Part shown: one piece after another, positions 1 through 10,591 of the stretch
Position numbering within the stretch: the first letter of the stretch is position 1
Layout: the number at the start of each line of letters is the position of its first letter
Source: Kitagawia praeruptora
Lineage: Eukaryota; Streptophyta; Magnoliopsida; Apiales; Apiaceae
Direction: 5' to 3'
DNA length: 64,000 bases
Assembly: GCA_037693485.1 (NCBI GenBank)
Contig: CM075351.1
Coordinates: 67,792,001-67,856,000, forward strand
Position numbers and translations under genes: made by a program
Notes under the pieces: generated by a model
Told to the model about the DNA's origin: nothing
What the model saw: the letters and a program-made list of their open reading frames with translations, nothing else
The model's database searches: none

Positions 1-2490
1 TCCTTTCTTAGACTTCAATGCCTTCAAATGTTCTTCTTGCAACAGCTTTTCTTCAGCATGTATATCTTCAAGTGTAGCCTCATCATTTTCCTCACGAAAA
101 ATCTTAGCAGCTAGCTCTTCATCTGTTTGTGGATTGTCAGTGAATGACAAATCCTTTTGCCTTGAAGTAGAAGTACTCTGAAGATTTGTATTTGCTACCA
201 AATTTGACTTTGACCTTGTAGACCTTCCATGTCCATGTCTTGGATTTGCAGTTCTTAACCCCTTATCAGAATTTGCACCTTCTTCATCCAGATGATCCCT
301 CTTTGACAGAGTTTGAGGTTGCTTGCACTTTGTTCTAGCAATTCTCTCCCCCTTTTTGACATCATCACCATCTGGAATCAGAATAGAGGTGATTAACTCA
401 AGAGAGTTTGCAATAGAATCAACCTTTTCAGTCAGCAAAAGCTGATTCTATTCAACTTTGCTCAATCTGTCATTAAGAGCCTCCTGAGCTTTGGAAAATT
501 GTTGAAATAGCTTAGAATTAGCTCTTTGAGATTTCTCCTCATGAGTAGCAACCTCTGTTCTAAGATCAACAATTGCCTTCTGATTGTCATCAAACCTGTG
601 ATTTAAAGACTTGATCTGAATCACTGTTCCTTGTAGACAAGTGAAAATATCAGGATTTGAAATCTTTGAAGAATTTGCCTTGAGAAAGGTAGCTGCTCTG
701 CCAGGAGGAAAAATACAATCTGATTTGTACCAATCTGCAGTCTGCTTGGTCAAATAATTATCATCAATTTCGTGAACAGAAGGTCCAGCAAAGTCTGGTT
801 TCTCTCCTGTTTTCTATCCATCAGTTTGAAATTTTTCATTTTCAGCTCCTGTACTCATGTCTTCAAAAGAATCACTAACTGACACATCAGTATGTGCAAC
901 TGAAGCAATTTCTTCATTTTGGGTAGCAACTTGTTTTCCTTTATCACCTTGTGCATGCTCTGAAGAAACAACCTTTGCTGGTTGATCAATCTCCTGACCA
1001 TGATCAGAAATATGATGTGCATCAGAGAATAACTCTGTGTGTGATGCAACCTCTGTGTTTTCTAGCACAACAGTAGGCTCATCTACAACACCAGTATCAA
1101 TAGAGTTTGCATCTCTGTCATCTTTATCAGTCTGAACCTCAGCAATTACTGGTTCATCAATTTTGAAATCTATTTCTTCTACAGTAGGTTCTATGATAAC
1201 CTCTGTCTCAACAGTAGGAATATCTTTAGAAATATTCTCTGGAGCTTCAACAACTTGCTCATCATCAGAGTCTGTAAGAATCAACCTCCTCCTTTTTGTG
1301 TGAGGGACTTCAGTCACCTCTTCTTCACTAGAGCTGTCCTCAACTGGTGGTGATGAAGGCATATTTGCCCTTTTAATGACTCTTCTGGTACAAACAGCTC
1401 CAGGAGATGTCTGTTTAGCCTTGGAATGCTTTGTATTAATGGCAGTATGCTTTTGCCTTTTTGATCAAGATTTTGGTTGAGGTTGTGTAGTAGTGACAGG
1501 CTCAGAGTTTATTGGTTCAATGATTGGTTCAGGTTGTGGCTGTTGTGATGTAATGGGTACAGTGTTTGTGGGTGTTGGCTCAGGTGATGATATAGGATTA
1601 GTGTGTATGGTTTCAGTATGATCAGTGGCCAGTGGTTCAGGCATTTGTTGTGGTTCTGATTGTGTTTGTTGTTGTTCACTGTGTGGTGATTGTGAATCTT
1701 GAGGTTGGTTGAGAAAGTTTTGTAAGGAAAGTGGCAAAACAAAAGCAGGTAGATCTTTACCAACATCCTTATTAGTCATATCAGAGAAAATCCTCTTATT
1801 GACTTTAAAGGGCTGAATCACATCAGCTACATCAACTTCTAATCCAGGTACACAGGCATTGAATAAAAGTTGACAAAACCTAGCAAAATATACTGTAGTA
1901 GACTCTGACAATTTATCACCTAAATTCATTAAAACATATCGAACAAAATCAAAATTACTGCCATATAGTAGAGAATACCCAATTTGCAGACTATCCATAG
2001 GAATGGCATCCCAGTTGGTGACTTTCTTCTGGAATGTCCTGGTGATGCAGTCAAAGAAAAAATTCCATTCCTTTCTAAGATTTGGCCGTTTGACACTGCC
2101 TAGCTTTGCAAGAGAATCCATGTAACCAATTTCTGTTAACATGTCCCGCAGATTTTGCTCAGAAACTATAGCATATGAGGTATGTGTGTCGAAGTCCATG
2201 GTCTCCCGAACAGTTTGTGGAGTAATCACAAACTCTTGTTCATCATGAGTGAAGATTATAGACGGAGTCCCATTCTCTCCTCCATCTACGTACTTTGAGT
2301 TTTGCTAGAAAGTGGCAATCTGAGATGCAGATAGAACAGTAGGTTCAATCAATGCTTGCCCAATCTCAGAGTCATGGAGAAAATTCTGTATAAGATGAAA
2401 CGCCTCAGGAGCACGGTCATTCTCAAGTAAAGCTGCAAAATTGTTAGGAACAAAATGAAGACCAAGAGTAGTAAAAGGTTTAGTCGCCAT
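1..2490 (-). pseudogene. Third ORF of Sire-B (envelope-position ORF), broken
   Basis: This is the homologue of the intact third ORF in Sire-A (17863-21492). The likely start is the ATG at 2490 (protein begins MATKPFT). An open frame extends 27 codons upstream but has no ATG. The frame is never shifted within the window, but four in-frame stops interrupt it at about 2305, 1465, 814 and 448. The first is TGG to TAG and the third CAG to TAG, judged against Sire-A. The proline/glutamine-rich middle, the KRRRLILTDSDDE motif (about 1258-1297) and the coiled-coil region remain readable. The C-terminal part lies beyond the left edge. The function is unknown. Sireviruses carry 'env-like' ORFs at this position, but I see no membrane segment here. 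Confidence 0.85.
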
Positions 2491-4504
2491 TAGATCAAGA
2501 AACAAGCAAGAAATGACAGTGAAAATGATATGTGGGAAAGGTGTTTGTGAAAATGTCGAAACGAAAAACACAAAGGAGCTCTGTGGTTGAATAAAGTGAA
2601 TATGAGTGGAGGTGAAGTGATAGTAACAAAAAGTGATTTGAGTAGTAATTAAAAATTAAAACTCAATCGTTTGTACATTGAAAACACGCAACCGTTCCTA
2701 GAGTAATGTGAAAGTGGGACACAATAATGGGTGAGTGGGACACGTGTCAATCATCCAGTGAATCAATTTATCACGCGCAGTAAGATAACAATTATTACCG
2801 CTATCTTTCCTATTATCAAGACACTTTACCACATTTACACTCATTAACAGTTGTCAAACACTCTATTTACTCCACAATTTTCAAATTATCTTAATGAAAA
2901 ATTACCTTAGAGTACGGAACACAATTCAACAGCATTTGTCAATTTTCCAACTTCATCACCGAAACCCTTTCAAAAATTGCACAGTTGTGAATATATGTGT
3001 GTGTGTGTGTAGCAGAGGTTACCAAATCAATTTTTATAGCATCTAATATTTCATAAAATCCATAAAGCAAATCAATAAACACTGAATGCACAAACCCTCA
3101 TAGTAAACACTGATTATATGATGAATGCTAAACTCTGTAGTTCCTTAAATACAGAAATCTGAATAACCCTATTCCCATTGATGTTCATGATTATCCAAGT
3201 AAGCACACAGTCATTATAGACAAAAAGATCAAGAGATAGGTATCAAAGCATCATTCAGTGAGTAACATGTCAGGGATTTGATAAACTCACAAACTCTCAA
3301 AGCACATAAGTGTTTAGGTGAAGTGTTTTCACTCAAATTTAATCAGTAAAAGCAGATACTTCCATAGGCTTGAATGTCCACCAAGTCTACACTACTTTGA
3401 GTACACGTATGCACAAATCAAAAGGACTTTATTCAGGGTTGTAATTTAGTATGATCAAACAGGTGAGAAGAGATGTATTAAATGAATAAATGGCGAACTG
3501 AACAATTTAAAAGACCAAAGTGTTCAGTCGCACTGTTAGTACATATTTGTACAAGATGATCAGCATATATACATTTTTTTTATGTATATATACTGAGAAA
3601 ACTTTCCTTTTGTAGAGAAACTCTCACCTGCTTGCATTTGATTTTCCAAAAGAATATAACTGCTCTTAATACTTCAGAGTTTAAAAAAGAGGAGCAGTTA
3701 ATGAGGCTCAAAAAGGTTTACTAAGGGTGGAATATATGAACAGTATTTGAAGAAAGATGGTAAATCCTAATGCCTTTATCATTTTCATGCACACACATAT
3801 CATATAGTCTCAAAATGGTTTAACACAAGTTCTAGAGCAACATACTCACTGATGAACATCACACATCAATAAAATCTGATTGATATAAAATGTATCAATC
3901 ACTTATTTGGCTCAAATTCTCATAGGGTGCAGACATGAATTGTTTCTCACCAAACTAAACAATGACACATCTCAAGTTTTAAAATTTTCAAAAGTACAAA
4001 CAATGAATCATCAAGAACTATGTATATGTCTTGGGAACAGAGTGTCACTAATCAGAGTTTAGAGTTCATCAATATCAGAAGTTACTTATGAGAGGCAATG
4101 CACATAGTATTCATAGACTCAGAGTTTAGAACTAAATGAACTAAGAGATGATATAAATATGAAACAATATCATGCTGTGTTAACGTACTGCACAAGATCT
4201 TATTAGATCACAGTGACTCAGAAGGAGTCATGATTTAATTACTGAGAATCATGCTTCATACATATTTCTTCATTGGTGTTTTCATCCAGACAATAGTCAA
4301 TCCAGAATTCACAGAGTTTATCCAACATGTTAACAGTGTATGACAGACAAACATGCTGACAGAGTTTAACAGTGTGTAAACAAAAGCATGTTAATAGAGT
4401 CTGCATAACAGAGTTTAATCAGCAAAGTTCACATAGCACTTAACAATTCACAGAAAAATGAGCAACACATTTTATAAGAAAAATTTTGAGTCTAACCAAC
4501 ATTT
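2491..4504. other. Non-coding spacer between third ORF and pol of Sire-B
   Basis: About 2 kb with no supported gene. It aligns by eye with the equivalent spacer of Sire-A (21493-23400), including a pyrimidine/TA-rich stretch after GTACAAGATGATCAG. It contains a short (GT)n run near 2993-3011 and many copies of the octamer CAGAGTTT (AAACTCTG in the element's sense), especially at 4050-4430. Sireviruses typically have such a spacer between pol and the extra ORF. I cannot say whether it holds the promoter or splice acceptor for that ORF. Confidence 0.7.
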
Positions 4505-5243
4505 TTAGTCAAAACCAGAGACCATTCCTAGTTCATTGACCAGCCTTGTGAATGTTGCTTCACTCAAAGGCTTGGTGAAGACATCTGCAAGTTGTTGATC
4601 TGTAGACACAAAGTGGAGCTCAATGTTGCCTTCCTCTACATGCTCTCTGATAAAGTGATACCTTATGATGATGTGCTTGATCATTGAGTGTTGTACTGGA
4701 TTACCTGTCATTGCAATAGCACTTTGGTTATCACAGAAAATAGGTATTTTGCTATACCTCAATCTATAATCCAGCAATTGATTCTTCATCCATAGAATCT
4801 GTGCACAACAACTACCAGTAGCAATATACTCTGCTTCAGTTGTAGATGTGCATATTGATTTCTGTTTCTTGCTGTACCAAGAAACAAGTCTGTCACCAAG
4901 AAATTGACAACTTCCACTTGTGCTTTTTCTGTCAATTTTACAGTCTGCAAAGTCTGCATCAGAGTAGCCAAGTATGTTGAAATCTGATTCCCTTGGATAC
5001 CACAATCCTAAAGTTATGGTGCCTTTGAGATACTTAAAAATCCTCTTCACAGCTGTTAAATGTGCTTCTCTTGGATCTGCCTGAAACCTTGCACACAGAC
5101 ATGTTGCATACATGATATCAAGTCTACTTGCTGTTAGATAGAGAAGAGAGCCAATCATTCCTCTGTAACTTGTCATATCTACTGATGACCCTGTATCTTT
5201 GTCCAATTTAGTTGTAGTTGCCATGGGAGTTGTTGCAGATGAA
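4505..5243 (-). pseudogene. Pol of Sire-B, RNase H end (split by Ath-D)
   Basis: This is the C-terminal part of the copia polyprotein: the end of reverse transcriptase and the RNase H domain, which degrades the RNA strand of the RNA/DNA hybrid. Recognisable blocks are the GYSDADFADCKIDRKSTSG segment, TEAEYIATGSCCAQILWMKN, FCDNQSAIAMTGNPVQHS and the terminal ADVFTKPLSEATF. The stop codon at 4505 matches the end of Sire-A pol at 23401. The frame from 5224 is open. It keeps the CAA codon at the position where Sire-A has its single TAA stop. The upstream part resumes at 12181, because Ath-D interrupts the gene here. Confidence 0.93.
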
Positions 5244-6624
5244 TGATAAGTGGATGTATATCCACTTGGAACATTCTAAATCGGCTTAAATTGATTGTCT
5301 TGGGCTCAAGTTTCTTGTAGTTTTGATGTATTTTGTTTAGTTGTGCAGATTTACAAGGATGTTGATTATGGTGGATGTTTTTGTCGTTTTTGGAGATTTA
5401 ATTTATTAAAATTCGGATTTATTGGGTTGCACGCGTGAGATTCACTGTTTGGGCCATATCTTGAGTTCTATAAGTCTGTTTTCAGCCCGTAAGCAGTCCA
5501 CGCGAAGATAACGAGATTCTCTATCATTCTAAGGTGGTCCAGAAGCCCAATTACGTCTGGAACGGCTCTGGAAAACAGAAGAAAAGTCAGCTACGAATTT
5601 CCCTTAAAAAACAGAATCAGTTTAGGAAACGTATCTTGCAGAAATTCTATTATAATTCTGTTTTGGTATTTTCTTGCTGGGCAAGATGTCTAGAGCCTAT
5701 ATAAACACATCCAACCCTTGTAAATTGTATTAGGAAGATCATCATCATTAGGAGTAGAACAATTACATATCAATTACTTAGGGTTATTTGTATATTTTCA
5801 TACTTTGTTTTTATCATGGTTTCATCAGATCCCATGATGACGAGAGGTTCGATTATGAACTAATCGTTGTCATGGGATTCTAACGGAGTTATTTATGGAG
5901 CTTAAGTATCTTGATTGCTTTAAAGATCTGTGTGTGATGTATATCTGATATCCTCGTATGGTTGTGCTTATTGAATTTAGATGCGTAGCTAACATCTAAT
6001 TTGTTAATCTCTTGCTAAACGAGAGTGGATCTTGAGATTTAGAACTTGCCATGCTAGCATAGGATAGGTTGATGTTAATCATCATGATTTGTGGCATGAA
6101 TAGAGATATTATGCTACCCTATGTGATCTTAGTGGATAACTTGTGCTTCAACCTCTATGTTTTCAAATTCTATAGAGATATAGGGTCTAAACATAATAGG
6201 TGCCTATTCATCTTCTATCTCTTTTGTGGATGTATGTGTAGATTGGTACTAGTATACCGAGAGGTAACTTTTACTCTTTTCGTGTTATCCGATCAGATAT
6301 CATAACCATTGCATATAGTGATTAAAGGCGTCAGATCTAAGCAAAGTATTTAATGAAGTTAGGATTCCATGGTTTTTCTTGCAGACGTAATTAGATTTTA
6401 ATTCTTGTTAGTTAGTTAATTCTTAGTTTTGTTAATTTATGTCTTAGTTAATTTAGTTTAATAAACCCAAAATTGTTATTGTCTTAGCAGTGCATAATAA
6501 CCATACATTGTTGCATAGGCATATTTACTGAATAGAACCATAACTTGATCCCTGTGGGAACGAATTTGGACTTAACCTTATATATTACTTGTGACCACGT
6601 ACGCTTGCGTGATTTTGCATAACA
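5244..6624 (+). repeat. 5' LTR of Ath-D
   Basis: Begins TGATAAGTGG and ends GCATAACA, 1381 bp, repeated at 10629 (offset 5385). By eye it differs from the 3' copy at two sites (TTGC/CTGC near 5428; ATCTTG/ATTTTG near 5460), plus a rearranged 3' terminus. It contains a TATA box at 5698. Related LTRs are those of Ath-E (51654-53145) and Ath-F (54394-55949). A 78-codon open frame at 6069-6305 is inside the LTR and is probably not a gene. Confidence 0.95.
5698..5705 (+). promoter_or_regulatory. TATA box of Ath-D 5' LTR
   Basis: TATATAAA in the context AGAGCCTATATAAACACATC marks the probable RNA polymerase II core promoter. The same box is at 11083-11090 in the 3' LTR and on the minus strand of Ath-F near 55290-55310. 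In Ath-E the equivalent site reads CTATTTAAAC, a weaker version. Transcription would start roughly 25-35 bp downstream; this is inference. Confidence 0.7.
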
Positions 6625-6630
6625 AGTTTT

Positions 6631-6648
6631 TGGCGCCGCTGCCGGGGA
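6631..6648 (+). other. tRNA-Asp primer-binding site of Ath-D
   Basis: TGGCGCCGCTGCCGGGGA starts six bases after the LTR end. The family-typical Athila site reads TGGCGCCGTTGCCGGGGA and is complementary to the 3' end of plant tRNA-Asp, so there is one internal mismatch. The same variant occurs in Ath-E (51631-51647, minus). This site assigns the element to the Athila branch. Confidence 0.9.
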
Positions 6649-6773
6649 TCATTGGTGTTTTATTTTTGGTTTATGTGCTTGTCAATAGTGGTCGTTAGAG
6701 TTCACTGACTCAGATTTCTTTTTCTCATCTATTCTTGTAGTTCGTTGGTGTTTCAGGTACTTGTCAGAGAAAG

Positions 6774-7799
6774 ATGGATTTTTACTATGGAGTTCAGCAG
6801 GTGGCTAGTGTTTGTGAGCTATGTGCGGGCGCACATGAGACGTATCAGTGCTGGAGCAACCATGGTGGTATTCAACAGCCTCAGCAATGTGACCGGTGTT
6901 TGGGCGTTCATGATCCATCACAATATTGTTACTACGGAGGAGTTGATCCATATGTCAATTATGAGGAACAACCATATTTTCAATACTATCCTCAACAGTA
7001 CCAGCAAGATGTTCCAGATATGTCATATGTCTTTGGTAGTGAAGAGTTTCAACATCAGCAACCTACTCCTACTTTTCAGTCAGATGATGATTTGAAGGAG
7101 ATTAGGGAGGAGATTAGGATGCTTGCAGAGAATAATGAGAAGCTTGTCAAATCTATGGGGACATTACCTGCTCAAGTTTTGAGAGTCTTGGAACAAGAGA
7201 ATCAACAATTCATACCAGAAGCAATTCCAGAAAATAACGATGACTTGGAGCAAGGTACTGCATGCTTAATTGAAGAAGACAAATTCCAAGAGGAGGAGAG
7301 TGTTCATAAGCCATGTGAGGAATTTGATCAAGCTAGTGAGGTGGATGATTTGGAAAGGGCACTATTTGAGACAGACACTGATGAGCTACGCAAATTTCAA
7401 GAATTGTTTTGTGCGAACCTAGAAGACACTGTTGGGCTACAGAAATTTCAAGAATTGGTATGTGCGAACCAAGAGGTTGATGAACATGAGAAAGATGCAG
7501 GTCTTCTACTTGTCTCAGAATTTAAAGATGGAGGTAGCGCATTAGAGCCAATGGAGGAAGTTCTCGTTGAGGAACCAAAGGTTTCAGCAATTTACATTTA
7601 CCCTCCTCCATTATATTCAAGCGAAGCCCGAATGTTGTTCTTCAAATTGTCAGATTTTGGGTCAACAGATGAAGGCATGGGAAGAGGACATGGTTGTTAC
7701 CTGAATAGGTCAAGCGAGGAGAAGGAGCAAAAAGTGTGCCGCCGAGATGATGATGAAGTATTGCGAAGAGAGGACCAGGCGAACTATTATCATCCTTAA
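6774..7799 (+). CDS. Gag-derived two-zinc-finger protein of Ath-D (341 aa)
   Basis: An intact ORF starting at ATG in a good plant context (AAGATGGAT) 126 bp after the primer site. Residues 6-23 (GVQQVASVCELCAGAHET) match the zinc-finger part of the Ath-E gag, giving a CX2CX3HX4C finger. A second finger-like motif, CDRCLGVHDPSQYC (CX2CX3HX5C), follows. The rest is acidic and glutamine-rich, with an internal duplication of KFQELFCAN / KFQELVCAN near residues 205-235. The capsid-like N-terminal half of gag and the protease are absent. It could be a nucleic-acid-binding gag remnant that helps packaging in trans, or a neutral leftover. An open frame of 341 codons in a non-autonomous element is notable. 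The function is not known. Confidence 0.75.
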   Translation: MDFYYGVQQVASVCELCAGAHETYQCWSNHGGIQQPQQCDRCLGVHDPSQYCYYGGVDPYVNYEEQPYFQYYPQQYQQDVPDMSYVFGSEEFQHQQPTPTFQSDDDLKEIREEIRMLAENNEKLVKSMGTLPAQVLRVLEQENQQFIPEAIPENNDDLEQGTACLIEEDKFQEEESVHKPCEEFDQASEVDDLERALFETDTDELRKFQELFCANLEDTVGLQKFQELVCANQEVDEHEKDAGLLLVSEFKDGGSALEPMEEVLVEEPKVSAIYIYPPPLYSSEARMLFFKLSDFGSTDEGMGRGHGCYLNRSSEEKEQKVCRRDDDEVLRREDQANYYHP

Positions 7800-7813
7800 T
7801 GGAGGCTTGGAAG

Positions 7814-7835
7814 TAACGTCAAGCTATTGACGTTA
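7814..7835 (+). other. Hairpin directly after the Ath-D stop codon
   Basis: TAACGTCAA-GCTA-TTGACGTTA is a perfect 9-bp stem with a 4-base loop, starting 14 bases after the stop codon. The same hairpin follows the stop codon of the Ath-E gag-protease ORF (48839-48860), again within about a dozen bases. It is followed in both by AAGAAGCGCTTCGTGGGAGG-type sequence, which can form a second short stem (TGGG/CCCA). Confidence 0.8.
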
Positions 7836-7944
7836 AAGAAGCGCTTCGTGGGAGGCAACCCATGCATTAGTATAGGGAAAAAAAAAAAAAAATATTTTTT
7901 GAGTGTTGTGTGAAAAAAAAAAAAAAAAAAAAATCTGGGCAAAT

Positions 7945-8094
7945 TGCGGGGCTGTAACGCAGGTAGCCCCTGCGTTACTAGAAAAGAAGTAATCTGCGGG
8001 GCTGTAACGCAACCTGCGGTTGCGTTTCTGGAAGGAAGGCAAGCTGCGCCGCCTGTAACGCAACTTGCGGTTGCGTGTCTGGGTTATCAGCAAG
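7945..8094 (+). repeat. Three 50-bp GC-rich tandem repeats, each a hairpin
   Basis: Three imperfect copies with exact 50-bp spacing (7945, 7995, 8045), each holding CTGTAACGC followed by a palindrome. Stems: GTAACGCAGG/CCTGCGTTAC (7954-7978, 10 bp), AACGCAACC/GGTTGCGTT (8006-8026, 9 bp) and ACGCAAC/GTTGCGT (8058-8076, 7 bp). The stems differ in sequence between copies but stay paired. The array follows two poly(A) runs (7878-7892, 7913-7933). Ath-E has related hairpins at 48647-48711. Confidence 0.8.
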
Positions 8095-8314
8095 TTGAAC
8101 TCAACTTGCGCGACTTGCGCGTGGGTCAAAATTTTTCAGGAAAATTTCACAGCATTGTCCAGCTTTGTCGTGAGTTGTGGTCTGTTATATATATACAAAA
8201 TAAATCCTTCTACCCCAATTCTTTTTATACCCCCATTCTTTTCCTATTTCTATTTCAAAAACCTCCCATCTTCTCTCCAAAAATTCTAAACCTATTTTTA
8301 TTCTAATTCTTATT

Positions 8315-8316
8315 TC

Positions 8317-8360
<44 letters not shown>

Positions 8361-8512
8361 TTATTATTATTATTATTATTTCTTATTATTATTAGTATAG
8401 TTATTATTTATTATTATTATTATTATTATTATTTTCTTTATTATTATCTTTAGTATTATTATTATTATTATTTATTATTATTCTTATTATTATTATTATT
8501 ATTTTTTTTTTA
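8315..8512 (+). repeat. (ATT)n microsatellite in Ath-D
   Basis: About 200 bp of interrupted TTA/ATT trinucleotide repeats ending in a T run. It lies in the non-coding half of Ath-D. Such tracts are expected to be unstable in length and may be imprecise in an assembly. Confidence 0.95.
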
Positions 8513-8825
8513 CACCCACCTAAAAATCCAATTCCTCTTCTATTTTATTTAATTCTCTAAAAATTCATTTCTAAAGAGGAATTAATTGCAAGTTCACCTC
8601 TTTGATTCATATTGGGTAAATCTTTTTCCCTAATCTTATTTTTATTACGAATTTGTGTTCTTGTCAATTGTGGGTTTTGTAGTATTCAGGTAAGGTGGCC
8701 AGTCTATGGAGCTCGTGCGTAATATCCTCCACCAGATTCATTCGAGGAGGGTGACTGCTTCGGTATTCAGGTATGTTTTCTGCTTTCCCTTGTATTACTT
8801 TCCATTCAATGCGGACATTGAATAT

Positions 8826-8841
8826 TTTAAGTTTGGGGGTG
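8826..8841 (+). other. Internal polypurine-tract-like copy in Ath-D
   Basis: The 16-mer TTTAAGTTTGGGGGTG here is an exact copy of the terminal tract at 10613-10628 that abuts the 3' LTR. It sits after the hairpin array and before the long non-coding stretch, where an internal second plus-strand primer could act. That function is inference. Confidence 0.6.
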
Positions 8842-10591
8842 GTTTGAGGAGTTTTTGTTGTATCATTTGTTCATGTAGGATTTCATGCTTTGCATATTAG
8901 TAGTAGTAAATTATGCATTTATGTTTGTGTTATCTACGTTTGTTTCATATAGGACATTCTGTTTTTTTATGTTCGTATATCATGTGAGTTCATAATAGTT
9001 GCATATGCACCCATGCTTGATAGGAATTTTGTGTTGTTGACGCTTTTGTTTGAGAAGTGATATGCTTTGTTCTTGTGCACACACATACACTAGTAAGTTG
9101 AAGCTAGTAGACTTATTGAATGTTGTAAGTGATTAGAAGGACATGAATATGTGCAAGATGATTTAGTTTGCATGCTTTGAATACAAGTCGGTGCGTTAGA
9201 GAGATTTTTTGCTTGGGATTGAGTATGTTTTTCCACCAAGTGAGATTTTGAGCCTTATTGCATAATATTTGCAATTTATTCGTTTGCTTGAGTGTCCACG
9301 GATTGTTTGCATTGCTAGCAGTTGTTTGAGGTCTTTCTTGAAACGCATGACATTATTTGACGATTAAACTGATAAAGGCACTTAGGAATAACCGCATATT
9401 TTCCCATATTACCACACCATGTTTACATGATCAATTAGTTAACCCGTTGAGCTTAATCCTATTTTTTCGGTGACATACCACATTACTTGCCTAGACCTTT
9501 TTCTTGTATTGGCCTTACATTAATTTGAACCCATATTGTCAAAGGCTAGTAGAGTGCTTAAGGGAGTAATAAGGTGTGCAAGGAGGGGTTTATTGTTGGT
9601 CGGACTTTGGGGGAAATATTGAAATTGGGTTTGTGTACTTGATAGTCGACATATGTAATAAATTATGGGATCATTGTTATTGTTATTGTTTATTGTTTGT
9701 GTTCTATTTAGCTCTCGAAAAAAAAAAAAGAAAAAAAAATGAAAAAAAAAAGAAAAGAAAAAAAGAAAAAAAGAAAAAAAAAGATGAAAAAAAAAACAGA
9801 AGAAAAAAAAATATTATGAGAGCATGTTTGTGTTTGTTGTGATCCTATTTCAGTCGACTAGTCGAGTGTTTGTTTTAGTAAAATTATGTGGGGGAAAATA
9901 GGGTGTTGTGTATGATGTATTATGGTACTTACTAGCTTTTGACACTACACCTGTTTTGGCTTATTTGACATACCTTGTCCCTAGCCCCATTACAACCCAA
10001 TTAAAGACCTTTTGATTATCGTCATTGATGTATGTTGTGTTAAGAGTTAGATTGATACCAAATGTCAAGCATGTTTATGATTTTTGTTGGAATTGAGTGA
10101 TACACTTACCCTTGTTCTTGAGTGAATATTCTTTTGTGAGTGGATTGTGAGTGTTTGCTTGTTTTTTGCGTATGAGATCCCGAGTTTTGTCTCAAAGATG
10201 TACTCTTGTAGGCTTAGCATGTTTACTAACTTATTCTTACACTTGACATGGGCTTGTGAGAACTTATGCATGTTCATTGAGTAGACTATGTGAATACTTG
10301 CACTTTCGACACCAAGACATTACGTATTTACTTTGATTCTTAAGTTGATATGGCATGAGAGGATTTGAAGGTATGGTAGATTAGATTAATTGCATTTTCA
10401 TTTAGTTGCATTCATGCATTGCATTGCATTAGGTTAAATGGATTTTGTGGGTACATTCGCTATAGGCCCTCACGAGACCTTACTCGTCCACTAGGGCTGC
10501 CTAGGGGTTTAAAGGGCTTGTTGCATATGCCAAATGCAACCGTGATCACCTACGGAAGTGGTACTAGTTAGTTAGTTAGTTGTAATTGTTT
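8842..10591. other. Non-coding 3' half of Ath-D
   Basis: About 1.75 kb with no supported gene. The one conspicuous item is a nearly pure purine tract at 9719-9812 (A runs broken by single G or GA). Open frames here are short and low-complexity. In autonomous Athila elements the sequence before the 3' LTR is also largely non-coding. Confidence 0.7.

Larger units (their letters stand above)
1..5243 (-). mobile_element. Sire-B, 3' segment (old Sirevirus-like Ty1/copia element)
   Basis: This is the downstream part of an old Sirevirus-like copia element read on the minus strand. It holds the end of pol (RNase H, 4505-5243), a non-coding spacer, and a broken third ORF that runs off the left window edge. 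It is colinear with the complete copy Sire-A at 17110-29630 and clearly the same family. Its 3' LTR must lie outside the window. It is separated from the rest of Sire-B (12181-17109 and 29636-30199) by Ath-D and Sire-A. Its many stop codons show that it is older than both insertions it carries. Confidence 0.93.

Noticed and set aside
6069..6305. 78-codon frame in the Ath-D LTRs (also 11454-11690, and a version at 51938-52150)
   Set aside because: It lies wholly inside LTRs, is broken in Ath-F, and its conservation follows the nucleotide sequence. I treat it as incidental.
7944..8306. 120-codon frame over the hairpin repeats
   Set aside because: It translates the GC-rich tandem repeats and a low-complexity tail, with no recognisable protein and an overlapping frame on the other strand.
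9576..9842. 88-codon frame rich in lysine
   Set aside because: The lysines come from the A/G simple-sequence tract, so the frame is an artefact of composition.
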